Positions 10,019-21,276 of a stretch of 64,000 nucleotides of DNA are shown here, one piece after another; position 1 is the first letter of the stretch; each line of letters starts with the position of its first letter. Under the pieces are notes generated by a model. The model was not told where the DNA came from. It did no database searches and saw only the letters and a list, made by a program, of their open reading frames with translations. This stretch comes from Diabrotica undecimpunctata (lineage: Eukaryota; Arthropoda; Insecta; Coleoptera; Chrysomelidae), in assembly GCF_040954645.1 (NCBI RefSeq), contig NC_092811.1:86171199-86235198 (forward strand), in the 5' to 3' direction. Made by a program: the position numbers and the translations under genes.

Positions 10019-11474
10019 GATTTTCCTAGTATGCACTCCCAAATGTTTTTTAACTTTCGTAAGTAACTTTTCGTAAGTACTTGTTACGAAAAACTATTAT
10101 TTGCTGTTTAAAACAAATTTTATACTTGTCTGTGTACACTCTTAAATTTGTTTCAAAGAATCTGCTTGGCTAAACTTTTCACAACAAATTTCTCACTTGT
10201 AATGCTTTTCTTCAGTGTTCACTCTCATATGTGTTTTCAAAGAATCTGCTTGAGTAAACTGTTAACAACAAATTTCACACTTAGTGAAAAACAAAGGTTC
10301 TTTTTTCAGTGTACACTCTTAAATGTCTTTTAAAAGAATCTGCTTCGCTACACTGTTTAAAACAAATTTTACACTATAGAGCGTTCCAAGTTAAGAAAAT
10401 AACATTGCGGAGATAGGACCATGTATTTCTTATGGACGATAGAAGCGCAGCGATGCCACGCTGAACACAAGCACGATTCAGGGTTGTATAATTATTTGTA
10501 TTTTCGTTTTCACAGACATGAATTAAATTAATGTTTTTTAACGTAATTGACCAAAAGTGCCCATTCGAAACAAGAGATGAAAAGTAGGGAAAATGATTTT
10601 AATTAAATAAATAGTATTTACAAAAGATAATTTTATTTTATCTTATTTTAATTATACTAACGACAGTTTATTTGTTTTTCGGTAAGAATATCATATACCA
10701 TGAATCATTGAAATCAGTAGAAAATATTGCTTAGTCAAATCATACACTTTGCCGGCTATTAAAGATTTAAAAGCAAATAAACGGACCTCTTGGAATGCAT
10801 ATATCTAATTACTAATTGCAACTTAAAATAATACGGTGTACGTATGTCAGCGATTTTATGTCGTTCTCTGAGAGTACAAATGATAATAAGGCTTTGTGGT
10901 TCTTCAGTTGTTATTCTGACTTTACAGTTAAATGTTAATTGAAAATGTAAATTCGAAAAATATATCGACAATCTAGTAAACCGCATGCCTGAGAGTTTTG
11001 GCAACACTGATCTCCATAAGCCTAATGTTATTTTCTTAACGTGGAACGCTGTATAGTAAGGTTTTTCACCAGTATGCACTCTCAAACGCATTTTTAGCAC
11101 GTAAATGCAAGTCTCTGCTTGATTAAATTTCTTAAAACAAATTTCACACTTGTAAGGCTTTTCTTAAGTGTGCACTAACGAATGTGTTTTCAAATAACTT
11201 GCTAAAGAAAACTACTTAAAACAAATGTCACATTTGTAGGGGCTCTCCCCAGTATGCACTCTCAAATGTGTTTTTAAATTACCTATTTCAATAAATTTCT
11301 TAAAACCATTTTCACACTTATAAGGCTTTTCTCCGGTGTATACTTTTATGTGTTGTCAAAAAATCTGCATGGCTAAACTATTCACAACTAGTTTCTCACT
11401 TTAAGGTTTTTTTCAGTGTGCACTTTCAAATGTATTTTCAAAAAACTTGCTGTAGAAAACTGCTTATAACAAAT
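10019..11474 (-). pseudogene. Decayed C2H2 finger array interrupted by a mariner-like MITE
   Basis: Minus-strand translation shows finger remnants with the repeated C-E-I-C, F-x5-L and H-x3-H spacing and linker traces (HTGEKPY-like). Stops and shifts occur in most units. Parts at 10019-10376 and 11054-11474 were continuous before the 677-bp MITE (10377-11053) inserted, since arm B (63371-64000) has the same fingers without it. The array lies directly downstream of the 12-finger exon stop at 11475, so it is the degenerate tail of that gene. Confidence 0.8.
10377..11053. mobile_element. Tc1/mariner-like MITE with TA target duplication
   Basis: The ends are inverted: TAGAGCGTTCCAAGTTAAGA at the left, and at the right, read on the other strand, TACAGCGTTCCACGTTAAGA. 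The match continues through AAATAACATT. TA flanks both ends (10375-10376 and 11054-11055). The arm B copy near 63716 has no insert. There is no transposase frame, so it is non-autonomous. It inserted after the segmental duplication, or was lost from B. Confidence 0.85.
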
Positions 11475-12634
11475 TTAACACTTGTAGGATTTTTCTTCAG
11501 TGTGCAATATCAAATGTCTTTTCAAATTACCTGCTTGGCTAAACTGTTTAAAACAAATTTCACACTTGTAAGGTTTTTCTCCAGTGTGTGTTCTCAAATG
11601 TATTTTCAAATCCCCTATTTCAATAAACATTTTCAAACAAATTTCACACTTGTAACGTTTTTCTCCGGTGTGTACCATCAAATGACGTTTAAATTTAGAT
11701 TTTTGAGAAAGCTGTTTAAAACAAATTCCACACTTGTAAGGTTTATCTTCAGTGTGCACTATCAAATGTGTTTTCAAATAATTTGCTGTAGAAAACTGCT
11801 TCAAACAAATTTCACACTTGTAAGGTTTTTCCTTAGTGTGTACTCCCAAATGTGTTTTCAAAGAATGTGCTTGGCTAAACTGTTTACAACAAATTTCACA
11901 CTTGTAAGGTTTTTCTCCAGTGTGCACCATCAAATGTGTTTTCAAATAATTTGCTGTAGAAAACTGCTTCAAACAAATTTCACACTTGTAAGGTTTTTCC
12001 CCAGTATGCAGTAACAAATGTGTCTTCAAATAACTTGCTGTAGAAAACTTCTTCAAACAAATTTCACACTTGTAAGGCTTTCTTTCAGTGTGCACTAACA
12101 AATGTGTTTTCAAATAACTTGCTGTAGAAAAATACTTAAAACAAATTTCACACTTGTAAGGCTTTCTTTCATTGTGCACTAACAAATGTGTTTTCAAATA
12201 ACTTGCTGTAGAAAACTTCTTCAAACAAATTTCACACTTATAAGGTTTTTCTCCAGTGTGCCTTACCAAATGAGTTTTCAAAATACTTGCTACAGAAAAC
12301 TGCTTTAAACAAATTTCACACTTGTAAGGTTTTTCTCCGGTGTGTACCATCAAATGTCTTTTCAATTTAGATGTGTCAGAAAACTTTTTAAAACAAATTT
12401 CACACTTATGAGGTTTTTCTCCAGTGTGAACTTTCATGTGTCTAGATAAATAAACTTTTTGACCAAACTGCTTGAAACATATTTCACAATTGTAGGATCC
12501 CTGTCTAATCTGAATTTTTATATTTTTGTTCACGGGTTTCCCTTCAGCGGGTGGACTCATATAGTGTCCTTTATGGGATAAATGTTCAAAAGATGTCTCC
12601 ATACTTTTCGACTTGTTGTCCTCCTGAGCAAAAC
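11475..12634 (-). CDS. C2H2 zinc-finger protein exon, 12 fingers
   Basis: The exon starts at a phase-1 acceptor (TTTTATTTTAG before GTTTTGCTCAGG, exon base 12634). It runs through FAQEDNKSKS, then METSFEHLSHKGHYMS, then 12 consecutive C-x2-C-x12-H-x3-H fingers. The linkers are mostly HTGEKPYK, with HNERKPYK, HTERKPYK, HTKEKPYK, HTEDKPYK and HTEEKSYK variants. Fingers 4, 5 and 6 share the same contact helix (STASYLKTH), and fingers 7 and 9 share STANYLKTH, which indicates recent 84-bp unit duplication. The frame ends at a TAA that replaces the first residue after the Cys of a 13th finger, so the protein is truncated compared with the remnant array to its left. It probably binds DNA in the nucleus. 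N-terminal exons for it would lie at higher coordinates and are not identified next to it. Confidence 0.85.
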
Positions 12635-13440
12635 CTAAAATAAAAACAATTTTTTACAAGAGAAAAATGAATTCAGACACAAAGTAAAGCATAATACATA
12701 AAATGCTGTTGCAGACAGTAAAATTCTACCCACTGATACACTACATATGTTTCAGGCATATGCGTTTTTATTTTGTAGATGCGTAAGTCGCACCTCTGTT
12801 TTAAGCAAGTCTTGGAAAATCAGTAAAATAGACGACAAGTCTATGGCACTAATGACAACCGTTTGATACGCTCAAGAAGGGTAATTCTAACAAGTGTTGT
12901 CATAATTATACAAAATACATTTTCTTACCGATTTTTAATTAATTTAACATTTTATTCTTAACTAGTTTAAGAAAAAATTACTGTTTGTTAGCAGTTTCAT
13001 GTTAAATATGGTTAGGTTAGGTTTAGTTAAGTTAGATTAGAATAAACAAAGTAAAGATAGGCGTGATGATCGCCAACATCCGGAACGGATAGGCACTTTA
13101 AGAAGAAGAAGATTAGAATAAATTTTTCAAATCAAATTTTTAGATCTTTTAAAAGTTAAAAGTAACAGAGTCGAATGTACATAAAATTTTAATTTAAAAC
13201 TTTTTGTGGTGTGGGAATATCCGCTATCTTGTTTTGAAAGATTAAAAAACTTGATTATTTTAAACAATATTATTCATTTTTACACAAGCTAATAGTAAAA
13301 ATCACTAATATTTTAATTACGTTTTTGATTAAACAACTTACATAATTATGTTGGCTTTTCACTTGAATTTTTTTGGTTATCCTATTTTTTTTGTATTTCT
13401 TCCATTTTTGGTCACTTTTAGAAAAACTAGAAGAGGTAAC
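12635..13440. other. Upstream intron/flank of the 12-finger exon
   Basis: No gene seen apart from the small LINE insert at 13047-13110. The segment matches 16965-17640 upstream of the second finger exon, so exon and flank were duplicated together. It includes GGTTAGGTTAGGTTTAG, a very short telomere-like motif that is also present in the second copy. Confidence 0.65.
13047..13110 (+). mobile_element. 64-bp 5'-truncated RTE 3' tail
   Basis: It contains codons resembling the RTE C-terminus (MIANIRNG, then a stop) followed by AAGAAGAAGAA. It is bounded by the direct repeat GATTAGAATAAA at 13035-13046 and 13111-13122. The paralogous flank near 17390 lacks it. It resembles the 3' end of the RTE fragment at 29780-29840 rather than the element at 3950. 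Confidence 0.85.
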
Positions 13441-13938
13441 CAACTTCTAATTTTATTATAAAATTAATCAATTTTTAAAGGTTAACATGTAAAAATATAA
13501 TTTCACTGGTTTTTGAACTTTTTAGTTTATTTCTTCTTTCTGTTACTATTTGCCCTGTTTTGGAAAAAATCCGCTCACAGGGAACATATGTTTACATAAT
13601 ACATTGTTCATTCTTCACTAGTTTATAAAGTATGTTTTTTCTTTGGAACCACCATAATAATGGGTATTCTTCTCTTCCAATTAGAGGTTCATTGGGGTTG
13701 TATTAGGTAAAATTTAATAGATCAAAGTAAATTTTTGGTTGCCATAACATTTACTTGTAATATTGAATAACAACGACATAATGCTCTTACACTCGATTAT
13801 CCACCCACTGCTAAAATTATAGATTGGTTTGCATATGATCTCTACTAACCCGATAAAGTTTTCCGGTTCTCTTAAGTGAACCGGAACCGGTAACCCGAAT
13901 CTCAAAAATGAACAGAAATTCCCGTCACTAGGGGTGAC
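13441..13938 (-). pseudogene. hAT transposase C-terminal (dimerisation) remnant
   Basis: Minus-strand translation of about 13500-13680 shows the hAT C-terminal domain signature: PLLWWFQRKN, a degraded segment with one stop, then VPCERIFSKTGQIVTERRN. The piece is absent from the paralogous flank at 17590-17640. The right side ends near CACTAGGGGTGACAC, which could be the hAT terminus. Only the 3' end of the transposase is left. Confidence 0.75.
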
Positions 13939-13989
13939 ACACAAGAAAGGATGGAGAAAAAGTATCAACAGATCAACTTGCTAAAAGGA

Positions 13990-14330
13990 TCGAATGAATC
14001 AAACGGACGGGCTGTGACTCTGGGAGTACCAAAGCCTGCAGTATGTAGGGCTGTAGAGGACTAGATCTGAGAAAGTCATTAGTGATATTGGGAGAGGATC
14101 CCAAAACAAACACATGGGAAAATCTTCATTGGTGGACCATGTACAAAAAGAAAAGGGAAACTGCTCCATATGGGCAGGAGCAAACTGAGAACAATAACAG
14201 GAATGGTGACCGGGCATGCACCAGTAAGATAATTCCTGAATGAAATATGCATTCACAATATTAACCGCAGACTCTGTGATAAGGAATCAGAAACTGTATT
14301 TATTTATGTAACAATAAAACACTGAAAACT
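13990..14330 (+). pseudogene. LINE RNase H/C-terminal fragment
   Basis: A plus-strand reading gives LLHMGRSKLRTITGMVTGHA, the conserved region downstream of RNase H in I- and R1-like LINEs, followed by degraded cysteine-region sequence with stops. It lies between the hAT scrap and ZNF scraps. I do not see matching upstream RT sequence. Confidence 0.6.
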
Positions 14331-14536
14331 TTGTTTTCAAAACTTCCACAAAATTTATTATAAAATCTTATCACTACAGCTGTCTCGACATAGTGCCTTT
14401 CTCAAGTGATCTATTTTTGGTATGCGTTTACACTTTATAGTCGTTAACGAAATATTTTGAGGAGGGGAGAACTGTTTGTCTCATGTTGGTCATTCAGAAT
14501 GATGTCTGTTTTTTAATTTGTTAATTTCCATAGATT

Positions 14537-14866
<330 letters not shown>

Positions 14867-15369
14867 GTCTGATGGCATATGGCAATTATATATTCTTGTC
14901 TTTTCGTGTCTGGAACTTTATAAAACTCTTATTTGAAAGAGTTGATGTAAATAGGCCTTACTTTTACGCACGAGAAACGTTTATTGTTGTACTTCAACAA
15001 TACAAAAACTAGGGCTCTTTTAATAGCCACATTAAATAATAAAGTAAATACTAATTGTTTTTAAATACTTTGACAATAAACCCTCCCATAACGTCAAATT
15101 TGTAAGACTCCCGGGCCAGCTGAGTGGCAATTGTAGGGCTCCTATTGGTTGGTTGAAAAAAGCTGGTTGGCATGGACCAGTATCGAGGACATAAGTTGTT
15201 TTGCATGTAAAGGTGGTTTTTAACATGCTTTTACCATTGATAATATTTTTTGCACGAATCCGATAAAATAAACCACTTTGGCTACAACAGAACAAAGCAT
15301 TGGCACATCTAACTGAACTTTGATTTTTGTGTGACTTAAGGCTGTTTGCATGTTACCTCCACAATTATC
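14867..15369. other. Unidentified insert between finger fragments
   Basis: About 500 bp with higher G+C in its middle (GACTCCCGGGCCAGCTGAGT near 15107) interrupts the finger remnants abruptly at CACACTA/TGTCTGATGG. There is no convincing reading frame on either strand. It could be a solo LTR or a non-autonomous element, but I could not find matching ends or a target duplication. Confidence 0.4.
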
Positions 15370-15636
15370 TGCTTGAATAAAATTCTCACTTTCAAAGCTT
15401 TTCTTCAGGGTGCACTCTCAAATGTGTTTTTAAAGAATCTGCTTGGGTAAAGTTTTTACAGCAAATTTCACAGTAGTAAGCTTTTTTCTTCAGTGTACAC
15501 TCTCAAATGTCTTTTGAAAGAATGTGCTTGGCTAAACTGTTTAAAACAAATTTTACACTTGTAAGGTTTTTCTCCAGTATGCACTCTCAAATGTGTTTTC
15601 AAAGAATCGGCTTGGGTACATTATTTACAGTAAATT
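15370..15636 (-). pseudogene. Decayed fingers following the 14-finger exon
   Basis: At least three finger remnants continue directly from the frameshifted end of the exon at 15637. Zinc residues are partly preserved, but the frame is shifted by one relative to the exon and stops are present. They show that the ancestral protein had more than 14 fingers. Confidence 0.8.
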
Positions 15637-16964
15637 TCACACTTGTAAGGTTTTTTTAGTGTGCACTCTCAAATGTGTTTTCAAAGAATGTGCTTGGCTA
15701 AACTGTTTACAACAAATTTCACACTTGTAAGGTTTTTCTCCAGTGTGCACCATCAAATGTGTTTTCAAATAACTTGCTGTAGAAAACTGCTTAAAACAAA
15801 TTTCACACTTGTAAGGTTTTTCTTCATTGTGCACTATCAAATGTGTTTTCAAATTACATGCTTGGCTAAACTGTTTAAAACAAATTTCACACTTGTAAGG
15901 TTTTTCTCCAGTGTGCACTATCAAATGTGTTTTCAAATAACTTGCTGAAGTAAACTGCTTCAAACAAATTTCACACTTGTAAGGTTTTTCCCCAGTATGC
16001 ACTAACAAATGTGTTTTCAAATAACTTGCTCTAGAAAACTGCTTAAAACAAATTTCACACTTGTAAGGTTTTTCCCCAGTGTGTACTCCCAAATGTGTTT
16101 TCAAAAAACGTGCTTGGCTAAACTGTTTACAACAAATTTCACACTTATAAGGTTTTTCTCCGGTGTGTACCATCAAATGTCTTTTCAAATAACTAGCTGT
16201 AGAAAACTGCTTAAAACAAATTTCACACTTGTAAGGTTTTTCTTCAGTGTGCAATATCAAATGTGTTTTCAAACCATGTGAATGGCTAAACTGTTTAAAA
16301 CAAATTTCACACTTGTAAGGTTTTTCTCCTGTGTGTCTTCTCAAATGTCTTTTCAAATCCCCTATTTCAATAAACATTTTCAAACAAATTTCACACTTGT
16401 AAGGTTTTTCTCCAGTGTGAACTTTCATGTGTCTAGTTAAACAAATTTTTTGACCAAACTGCTTGAAACAAATTACACACTTGTAAGGTTTTTCTTCAGT
16501 GTGCACGTGCACTATCAAATGTGTTTTCAAATTACCTGCTTGGCTAAACTGTTTAAAACAAATTTCACACTTGTAAGGTTTTTGTCCAGTGTGCCTTACC
16601 AAATGAGTTTTCAAAATACTTGCTGCAGAAAACTGGTTTAAACAAATTTCACACTTGTAAGGTTTTTCTCCGGTGTGTACCATCAAATGTCTTTTCAATT
16701 TAGATGTGTCAGAAAACTTTTTAAAACAAATTTCACACTTATGAGGTTTTTCTCCAGTGTGAACTTTCATGTGTCTAGTTAAATAAACTTTTTGACCAAA
16801 CTGCTTGAAACAAATTTCACAATTGTATATCTGTCTAATCTGAATTTTTATATTTTTGTTCACAAGTTTCCCTTCAGCGGGTCGACTCATATAGTGTCCT
16901 TTATGGGATAAATGTTCAAAAGATGTCTCCATACTTTTCGACTTGTTATCCCCCTGAGCAAAAC
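15637..16964 (-). CDS. C2H2 zinc-finger protein exon, 14 fingers
   Basis: A paralogue of the 11475-12634 exon with the same phase-1 acceptor (exon base 16964), the same leader (FAQGDNKSKS, then METSFEHLSHKGHYMSRPAE) and 14 fingers. Fingers 1-3 are near-identical to the paralogue; later fingers differ in order and helix residues. Finger 4 has a two-residue insertion ([14 protein letters not shown]) caused by a 6-bp GTGCAC duplication at 16501-16512. The last finger ends HTKKTLQV and a stop because the linker codons are shifted by a one-base frame change near 15655. The product would be a nuclear DNA-binding protein. The nearest N-terminal exons in the right order and phase are at 32517-33019, about 16 kb upstream. 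Confidence 0.85.
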
Positions 16965-17662
16965 CTAAAATACAAACGATTTTTTACAAGAGAAAAATGA
17001 ACTCAGACACAAAGTAATAAACAAAGTAAAGCATAATACATAAATGCTGTTGCAGACAGTAAAATTCTACCCACTAATACACTACATATGTTTCAGGCAC
17101 ATGCGTTTTTATTTTGTAGGTGCGTAAGTCGCACCTCTGTTTTAAGCAAGTCTTGGAAAATCAGTAAAATAGACGACAAATCTATGACTCTAATGACAAC
17201 CGTTTGATACGCTCAAGAAGGGTAATTCTAACAAGTGTTGTCCTAATTATACAAAATATATTTTCTTATAAAAAAAATTACCGATTTTTAATTATTTTAA
17301 CAATTTATTCTTAACTCGTTTAAGAAAAAATTACTGTTTGTTAGCAGTTTCATGTTAAATATGGTTAGGTTAGGTTTAGTTAAGTTAGATTAGATTAAAT
17401 TTTTCAAATTAAATTTTTAGTTATTTTAAAAGTTAAAAGTAACAGAGTCGAATGTACTTCGAAACTTGATTATTTTAAACAATATTATTCATTTTTACAT
17501 AAGCTAATAGTAAAAATCACTGATATTTTAATTACGTTTATGATTAAGCAACTTACATAATTTTGTCGGCTTTTCACTTGAATTTTTTTGGTTATTCTAA
17601 TTTGTTAGTATTTCTTCGATTTTTGGTCTATTTTGGATGGAGAAAAAGTATCAACAGATCAA
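16965..17662. other. Upstream intron/flank of the 14-finger exon
   Basis: This matches 12635-13440 plus the short stretch at 13945-13975 (GGATGGAGAAAAAGTATCAA). It lacks the LINE tail and the hAT scrap found there. No gene seen. The BEL element begins at its right edge. Confidence 0.65.
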
Positions 17663-17664
17663 TG

Positions 17665-17786
17665 TGAAATATATTTGCTATAAAATATTATTTTATTAAA
17701 TTAAAATAATATAGGACGACAAATTTTGATAGAACTTTTATTGACTAAGCTAAACGTGTGTACAGAACTGAGTTTTGAATGATACT
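17665..17786 (-). repeat. BEL 3' LTR remnant
   Basis: It shares long stretches with 26204-26331, for example GACGACAAATTTTGATAGAA. It ends at GATACTCCTAAA, where the other copy continues into further LTR sequence, so this copy is truncated on its internal side. Confidence 0.75.
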
Positions 17787-17787
17787 C

Positions 17788-18543
17788 CTAAATCGAACCT
17801 TTCAACATCCGAATATTTCCAATGGCATTTTGATAATCTGACGAGTTAAATAATTCATACAGCTCGCGACTTGCTCCCACGAAATTGGTAGCGTTACCCG
17901 AATATACTTCTGCACATTTCCCTCGTCTGGCACAAAAACGGCGAAAGCTAGCTAAAAATGCTTCGGTGGTTAAGTCGCTTACTAGTTTTAAATGAACTGT
18001 TCGTGTAGACTTGCATACATACACTGCGACGTATACCTTTAATCGTCTACGATTGCGGAACTTTTTCTCCTTGCAATAATCGACTCCAGTTTTAAGAAAA
18101 GGTCGAGATGAAGTTACTCGGTATTCGGGAAGGATACCCATTTTATGATTAGCCGGACGAGGTTTTACGCGAAAACAAGGGATGCATCGATGTAAAATTT
18201 TTCGAGTTACATTACGTCCGTCTAAAGGCCAATAAATTTGGCGCACGGAGTATAGGGTGGTTTGGGGACCAGCATGTTTTAATTTTACGTTTTCTTCACG
18301 TATAATTAATCGAGTAATGTAATCATTAGCTGGCAGCAAGATTGTATGTTTTTGAGACTCAGATAACGAGGATCGATTAAGTCTGCCACCAACCCTGAAG
18401 ATTTCGTTGTTATCTAGGAAGGGATTTAAAGACACCAATTTACCTTTACCAATAACGAAATCCTTGTTTTTTAAAGAATTAATTTCTTTTGAAAATTCCG
18501 AGAATTGCGTCATCTTAATTATTAAAGATTGCGAATCGACCAA
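17788..18543 (-). pseudogene. BEL integrase domain
   Basis: An open frame of 251 residues with the BEL/Pao integrase layout: the zinc-binding region (KHAGPQTTLYSVRQIYWP, then HRCIPCFRVKPR) and the core (FLKTGVDYC as the first Asp segment, then TEAFLASFRRFCARRGK). At the second catalytic position the expected Asp before N-x-T-N-F-V-G-A is Gly (YSGNATNFVGA), so the core is probably inactive. The frame stops shortly after, and the third catalytic residue and C-terminal domain are missing. The enzyme would join the cDNA to host DNA. Confidence 0.82.
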
Positions 18544-19506
18544 CTATTGAGCATTTAGCTTGTTTACATAGGCAATCACGCGAATTAATTTATGCATCGA
18601 GCTGTATTTTTCTAAAATATTATTATTATTCAACAAAACCTGCATACACTTTATTGATTGAGGCCTTACCATTTTTAGTTCGAGAATTTCGATCGAATCC
18701 AAACTCCTTTCGGCCATAGAGACTGGGTTCGCGATAAACAAATATTATTTTCTAAAAATTCGGAGGGAAGTTGACCGCGCGTTAAAAAATCTGCCGGGTT
18801 GTCTAAGGAGGAAACGTGCTGCCAATGACACCGACTAGTTAATCTTTGTATTTCCGAAACCCGGTTGGCGATAAATGTCCGAAGAAGATACGGCTGGGTA
18901 TTTATCCAGTGAAGATTGTCGAGTCTGACCAAAAGTAAATACCGCTGACTTCCAGTAAAAAAGAATGCTGAAGCGTTTCATAGAGCCGAGCTACAAGTAA
19001 AGCGCCGCATAACTCCAATCGCGGTAACAATATTGAGCTGAGGGGGGGCACGCAAGATTTTGCACAAATCAATCGCACAAAAATATTTCCCTCAACATTA
19101 ACAGAACGACAATAAAGACAAGAGCCGTAAGCTTTTTCGATGTCATCGCAAAATCCATGAATTTGGATATCGACGGGATTTGGTATTGTAATACAACGAG
19201 AAAAATTTAAATGTTCGATAAGTTTTAATTGAGCCTGAAATGACAACCATAAATAGTGACTTTCGAGCGGAAGTGATTCATCCCACGTTACTCCCGATTC
19301 CAGCACATCTGCATAATTATTTTTGCGTATACGATAACTGGGCCCAACCATCCCAGCGGATCAAACAATTTTGCGATTTGCGACAAAATAGAGCGTTTCG
19401 TTACAGTTGCGATACTTGAAATGTCCGACTTATAACATAGAGTATCTTCGCGAGAATTCCATTGAATTCCTAATGCCTTTATGGTGGCATCAGGATCTAG
19501 AGACAT
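18544..19506 (-). pseudogene. BEL RT C-terminus and RNase H region, fragmented
   Basis: Overlapping frames 19506-19288, 19351-18902, 18932-18675 and 18741-18544 give consecutive BEL polyprotein segments: ALGIQWNSREDTL and FDPLGWLGPV (RT thumb/connection), HGFCDDIEKAYGSCLYCR and LPRLELCGALLVARL (RNase H), then RVSEIQRLTSRCHWQHVSS and DNPADFLTRG. Each is out of frame with the next, so at least three frameshifts separate them. The order agrees with an element read leftward. Confidence 0.8.
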
Positions 19507-19569
19507 GTGAGTACTCTCATCGTGTTTATTTTCATCAACTATTAAAGAGCTATCATTTGATGCCCATTT

Positions 19570-20462
19570 TCAAAGAAGAACAACAACTTTTTTTAACAAT
19601 GCGATAAGATCTCCTCGCAAAGCGGACGCTTCTGCGCGAGTCTTTGCACCAGTGAGAAGATCATCGACGTACAAATCTCTGTTTAATGCGATAGATGCGA
19701 GAGGATGCGCAAGACTCTCATCTTGAGCTAATTGCTTAAAAACCCGAGTTGATAAATATGATGCTGGAGCGGTACCGTACGTGACAGTATTAAGAATGTA
19801 CGTTTTGATTGGCTCTCGTAGATTTTTCCGAAATAAATTTTTTTGATAAACTGCGTCATCGGGATGTACAAGAATTTGGCGATACATTTTCTCTGCGTCG
19901 GCGTCGGCTGCCAATACGAATATATGTGGACGATAACGAAGAAGAATGACAAACAAGTCATCCTGCAGTTTGGGACCGACCATTAAGGTATCATTGAGCG
20001 ACATTCCCGTTGACATTTTTGCCGAGCCGTCAAAAACTACGCGAGTTTTAGTTGTGAGACTATCTTGTTTTAATACCGCGTGATGAGGAAGATAAAATCC
20101 AATTTCTTGGCCATTTACATCATTTGTATAAGATATGTGTGTTAATTTCTCATACTCAGTCAAAAAAGTAGAATAGTCCAGCTGCAAAACAGGATCTTTA
20201 CGAAAACGATTTTCTAGCGAATAAAAGCGTTTTAACGCGCTATTATATGAATCACCTAATTTAGATTTTTTGTCATTAAATGGCAAACGATGTATCTATC
20301 ATTAACATCTCGAGTAGTGTGACACTGGTAATGCTCTTCGCATGCCTTTTCTTCCGAGTACAAAATTTTGATGCTTGGAATTTCTTCCATTTCCCAGAAG
20401 CGATTTAAATTGAAGTCCGACATTGGACTATTTAGTGTAAGATGACACGAAATATGGTGCAA
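19570..20462 (-). pseudogene. BEL reverse transcriptase
   Basis: The main frame 20286-19570 has VFDGSAKMSTGMSLNDTLMV, the VLAADADAEKMYRQ block (where the usual sequence is D-I-x-K-M-F/Y-R-Q), TVTYGTAPASYLSTR and the catalytic box DLYVDDLLTGA. The YVDD motif is intact. A short frame to the right (20462-20256) carries the stretch before the RT (FNLNRFWEMEEIP) and is separated by a frameshift near 20275. The frame also breaks at its left end near 19570, before the connection domain. Confidence 0.83.
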
Positions 20463-20469
20463 TCGAGAC

Positions 20470-21163
20470 GAACAACATTAGGCTGATTTTTCAAAGATTT
20501 TTGACCTACACTAAGCAGTTTATAAAATAATTTGATTCCCAAAAGAGCATCTACTTTTGCTGGTTTGCAAAATTCAGAATCAGCTAACATGATATTTTTT
20601 GGTATTTCGAGTTGAGTAGGATTTATTTGAATCGACGGCATTGTTTTGCTGATTTGTGGTAAAATCAAAAATTCAACAGTTTTTTGAAATTTACTAAAAC
20701 GCGATTTGATTGTAGCATGAGCAGAATTTATTTTAGTCGATAAATCATCTACCCCGGAAACTGTGATATTAACGGGTTTTTGATCTATATTCAAAAATTG
20801 AGCCACGGATTCGGTAATAAAATGTGCTTGAAAACCAGCGTCCAAAAACACTCGACAAGTTTTAGCTTTTCCGCGACCGTTTACGATATTTACCACTGCG
20901 GTAGCTAATAGTACGTCCGTGGATACATGAGCATGCAAATTTACGCTAGTGCTAGGTGTGTGTGTTTGTATTTTTATTGTTATTCGAAGCTTTTTTTGGT
21001 TTATCGAAATGTAACAACAAACTATTGTGTTTTTGATGACAAATGCGACAGTTGGAAGCGGTGCATTGTAAGACGCGATGATTTTTGCATAAGCAATTAA
21101 TACACCATCCACCTTTTTTAGCAACGTCGTAACGTTCAACAGGCGATAACGATGTGAATTCAC
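20470..21163 (-). pseudogene. BEL aspartic protease and zinc-knuckle region
   Basis: The frame contains RVFLDAGFQAHFITESVAQF, matching the retropepsin active site, but with D-A-G where D-S/T-G is normal. Upstream, in a different frame, are knuckle motifs (CINCLCKNHRVLQCTASNCR), so a frameshift near 21000 splits gag from the protease. The protease would process the polyprotein inside virus-like particles. Confidence 0.75.
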
Positions 21164-21276
21164 GGCAGGAACTTACATAATGCTCACCTTCACAAAAAAT
21201 AAGACTATTTTGTGCAGTAGTTGCAGTGTACGTTTGATGATTTCGCGAATACAGAGTAATGTTCTACGATTTTTAT

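Noticed and set aside
11418..12014. Plus-strand open frame of 198 codons with a repeated Met-Cys-Phe-Gln pattern
   Set aside because: It is the antisense of the 84-bp finger repeats; periodicity and lack of stops come from the finger codons on the other strand. The same applies to frames at 15661-15948, 16009-16281 and 16450-16641.
13011..13030. GGTTAGGTTAGG, a telomere-like motif (also near 17363)
   Set aside because: Only two to three imperfect TTAGG units, duplicated together with the finger exon flank; not a telomeric tract or a telomeric retroelement.
13999..14256. Minus-strand frame of 85 codons
   Set aside because: The plus strand gives a recognisable LINE C-terminal motif (LLHMGRSKLRTITG), so the minus frame is a shadow.
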